NCBI GenBank assembly: GCA_016212685.1
Contig: JACREW010000073.1
Coordinates: 1-15,671 of the forward strand
From: Nitrospirota bacterium
Lineage (GTDB): Bacteria; Nitrospirota; Thermodesulfovibrionia; Thermodesulfovibrionales; Dissulfurispiraceae
Direction of reading: 5' to 3'
Length of the DNA stretch: 15,671 nt
A program made the translations under genes and the position numbers. Below, piece after piece: positions 14,361 to 15,671 of this stretch (position 1 is its first letter; every line of letters starts with the position of its first letter). The notes under the pieces are model-generated. The model saw only the letters and a list, made by a program, of their open reading frames with translations, was not told where the DNA came from and ran no database searches.

Positions 14361-14496
14361 TGTGTTGGAAGATAAAGTATTGGAGCGACTTCGGCAGCCC
14401 ATGCGTGATACGGATGTCTAAGCGGGCTGGCGCAGCTTCGGAGGAAGGCCGGATGCCTTCCGAGAATGAAGCGGAAATGCTTTGTCTTCCAACATA
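14361..14496. repeat. Structured repeat with terminal inverted arms (copy 2)
   Basis: This second copy lies between tRNA-Ser and tilS. The core matches copy 1 (6854-6981) closely, with a main stem at 14389-14400 with 14424-14435 (two mismatches). It also has a cap hairpin GATA-CGGA-TGTC (14407-14418) and a second hairpin GGAAGGC-CGGAT-GCCTTCC (14443-14461). The ends differ from copy 1 in sequence but are again complementary to each other over about 20 bases with G-T pairs. Weaker pairing extends to about 14351 and 14506. Confidence 0.85.
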
Positions 14497-14545
14497 ACTT
14501 CATTGCACATAGCGCAAGTCTTCTTCAACGCCTTTATAAGTAATG

Positions 14546-14551
14546 TATAAT
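14546..14551 (+). promoter_or_regulatory. -10 box directly before tilS (possible leaderless start)
   Basis: A perfect TATAAT stands only 7 bases before the tilS ATG, so transcription would begin at or next to the start codon. A weak -35 (TTCAAC at 14524-14529) is 16 bases upstream. No Shine-Dalgarno is present. A start elsewhere, for example inside the repeat, is possible. Confidence 0.45.
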
Positions 14552-14558
14552 AAATAAT

Positions 14559-15671
14559 ATGGACATCATTGAAAGGGTCAAAAAAACCGTCCGCAAATAT
14601 TCCATGCTGTCTCGAGGAGACCATGTCCTCGTTGGGCTTTCCGGCGGGCCGGATTCCGTATGCCTGCTCACGATTCTGCATAGGCTGAATGAACCCGGTA
14701 TAAATTTATCCGCAACATATATCGATCACGGTCTCAGGCCGCACGAAACGCCGGATGAAATAGAATTCTGCGCGGACATATGCAACTCAATGAACGTAGA
14801 ATTTATAACGCGGCATATAGACGTAAAAGGCTACGCCAAAGAAAAGGGATTAAGCAAACAGGAAGCAGCGCGGGAACTGCGTTACGACGCTCTCTGCGGA
14901 ATAACCGCTGAAAAAGGGGCGAATAAAATAGCCCTCGGACATAATGCCGATGATCAGGCGGAGACCGTCATTATGAGACTTTTGAGAGGCGCCGGACCGT
15001 CGGGTCTGTCAGGGATTCCTCCGATCAGAACGCTCGGTAATAGGCAATCATCCATTATACGCCCCCTTCTCGAAACGGAAAGGGTTGAGATAGAAAAATT
15101 TCTCGGCAATGAGGGCATAGGCTTTATTGTGGATTCCTCGAATCTCGGGCATGAATACCTGCGCAACAGGATACGGCATACCGTCATCCCCGGCATCAAA
15201 GGCATCAATAAAGACTTCATACATACCCTTTCAAGGACATCCGATATATTCAGGGACGAGGAAAGGTATTTCGATCTGCTCGTGACAAAGACCCTTATGA
15301 AATTGATAAGCAGAAAAACCGACAGTACAATCGAGCTTTTTTCAACCCCCCTGGAGGTTATGGATACGGTGTTGCTGCGGCGAGTCTTGCGGCGCGCCAT
15401 AGATGAAACCAAAGGCCTGAGAGCCATAAGTTTCGTTCATATAGAAGACATGCTGCACCTTATAAAATCCGGCGATTCAGGCGACAGGATTTATCTCCCC
15501 AAGGGCATAAGGGTCATAAAAGGCTACTCCACTCTCATTATTACATCCGAGCAACCCGTAAGGCTCGGCGCATATACCGTAGAGGTTCCGGGGGAGCTGG
15601 TATTAAAAGAATCTTCCATAGTAGTCCGCTCCGCAGTTATTGATATTAACGAATCCGAATCTCCCGGAGAC
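14559..15671 (+). CDS. tilS: tRNA(Ile)-lysidine synthetase, C-terminus beyond window
   Basis: TilS attaches lysine to C34 of tRNA-Ile(CAU) using ATP, so that it reads AUA instead of AUG. It is essential in most bacteria. The frame is open for 371 codons to the window edge. The ATP pyrophosphatase loop is SGGPDS (28-33). YIDHGLR (54-60), the GHNADDQAET motif (127-136) with RLLRGAG after it, and LRNRIRH (201-207) are all typical of the N-terminal catalytic domain. What follows fits the substrate-binding middle domain. The start at 14559 gives the usual distance to the P-loop. There is no ribosome site before it, and TATAAT is 7 bases upstream. It is the only plus-strand gene seen here and diverges from the tRNA-Ser/lipoprotein group. 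Confidence 0.96.
   Translation, partial: MDIIERVKKTVRKYSMLSRGDHVLVGLSGGPDSVCLLTILHRLNEPGINLSATYIDHGLRPHETPDEIEFCADICNSMNVEFITRHIDVKGYAKEKGLSKQEAARELRYDALCGITAEKGANKIALGHNADDQAETVIMRLLRGAGPSGLSGIPPIRTLGNRQSSIIRPLLETERVEIEKFLGNEGIGFIVDSSNLGHEYLRNRIRHTVIPGIKGINKDFIHTLSRTSDIFRDEERYFDLLVTKTLMKLISRKTDSTIELFSTPLEVMDTVLLRRVLRRAIDETKGLRAISFVHIEDMLHLIKSGDSGDRIYLPKGIRVIKGYSTLIITSEQPVRLGAYTVEVPGELVLKESSIVVRSAVIDINESESPGD

Noticed and set aside
14418..14681. Minus-strand frame of 87 codons before tilS
   Set aside because: It runs through the structured repeat and the tilS N-terminus, and its sequence shows no protein pattern.
14954..15427. Minus-strand frame of 157 codons
   Set aside because: Antisense shadow of tilS, with Ser/Arg/Leu-rich composition typical of such frames.

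Overview
This window looks like part of a bacterial chromosome, probably from an uncultivated anaerobe-type lineage such as Nitrospirota or Desulfobacterota. That placement is an inference: it rests on the gene order pyrR-pyrB-pyrC-carA...carB under a PyrR attenuator, the protein flavour, and a high load of short palindromic and octanucleotide repeats inside genes. No 16S or other taxonomic marker is present.

Layout. From about 9870 down to 1, everything reads on the minus strand and forms one pyrimidine-biosynthesis operon. It has a sigma70-like promoter (9840-9869), a PyrR-binding leader hairpin (9803-9833) and an intrinsic terminator (9738-9769). Then come pyrR, pyrB and pyrC with overlapping ends, a 128-bp structured repeat (6854-6981), carA, a truncated flavin-reductase-like gene, a two-gene type II restriction-modification module (4338-5294 methyltransferase, 3523-4335 MvaI/BcnI-like endonuclease), a small two-helix membrane protein, and carB, which runs off the left edge. 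The restriction-modification module separates the two subunits of carbamoyl-phosphate synthetase, which are usually adjacent.

Upstream, and also on the minus strand, lie a GAF-rich membrane histidine kinase and a single-domain response regulator. Each is broken by one frameshift at a simple-sequence tract. Further right are an HsdR-N-like protein lacking its nuclease residues, a DUF2155-like lipoprotein and tRNA-Ser(GCU). The only plus-strand gene is tilS, partial at the right edge and preceded by a second copy of the structured repeat (14361-14496).

What stands out. Three pyrimidine enzymes carry in-frame peptide insertions made from repeated DNA. CarB has two, from G/C-run palindromes. CarA and PyrC each have one, from the same 8-bp tandem repeat, whose length makes it encode the same octapeptide cycle in all three frames. 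The two intergenic structured repeats have different end sequences but each folds on itself, with compensatory base changes. Every G-U pair I found favours the plus strand, and their apical loops carry GGA in a setting like CsrA-binding sites. These patterns are visible directly; their function is not.
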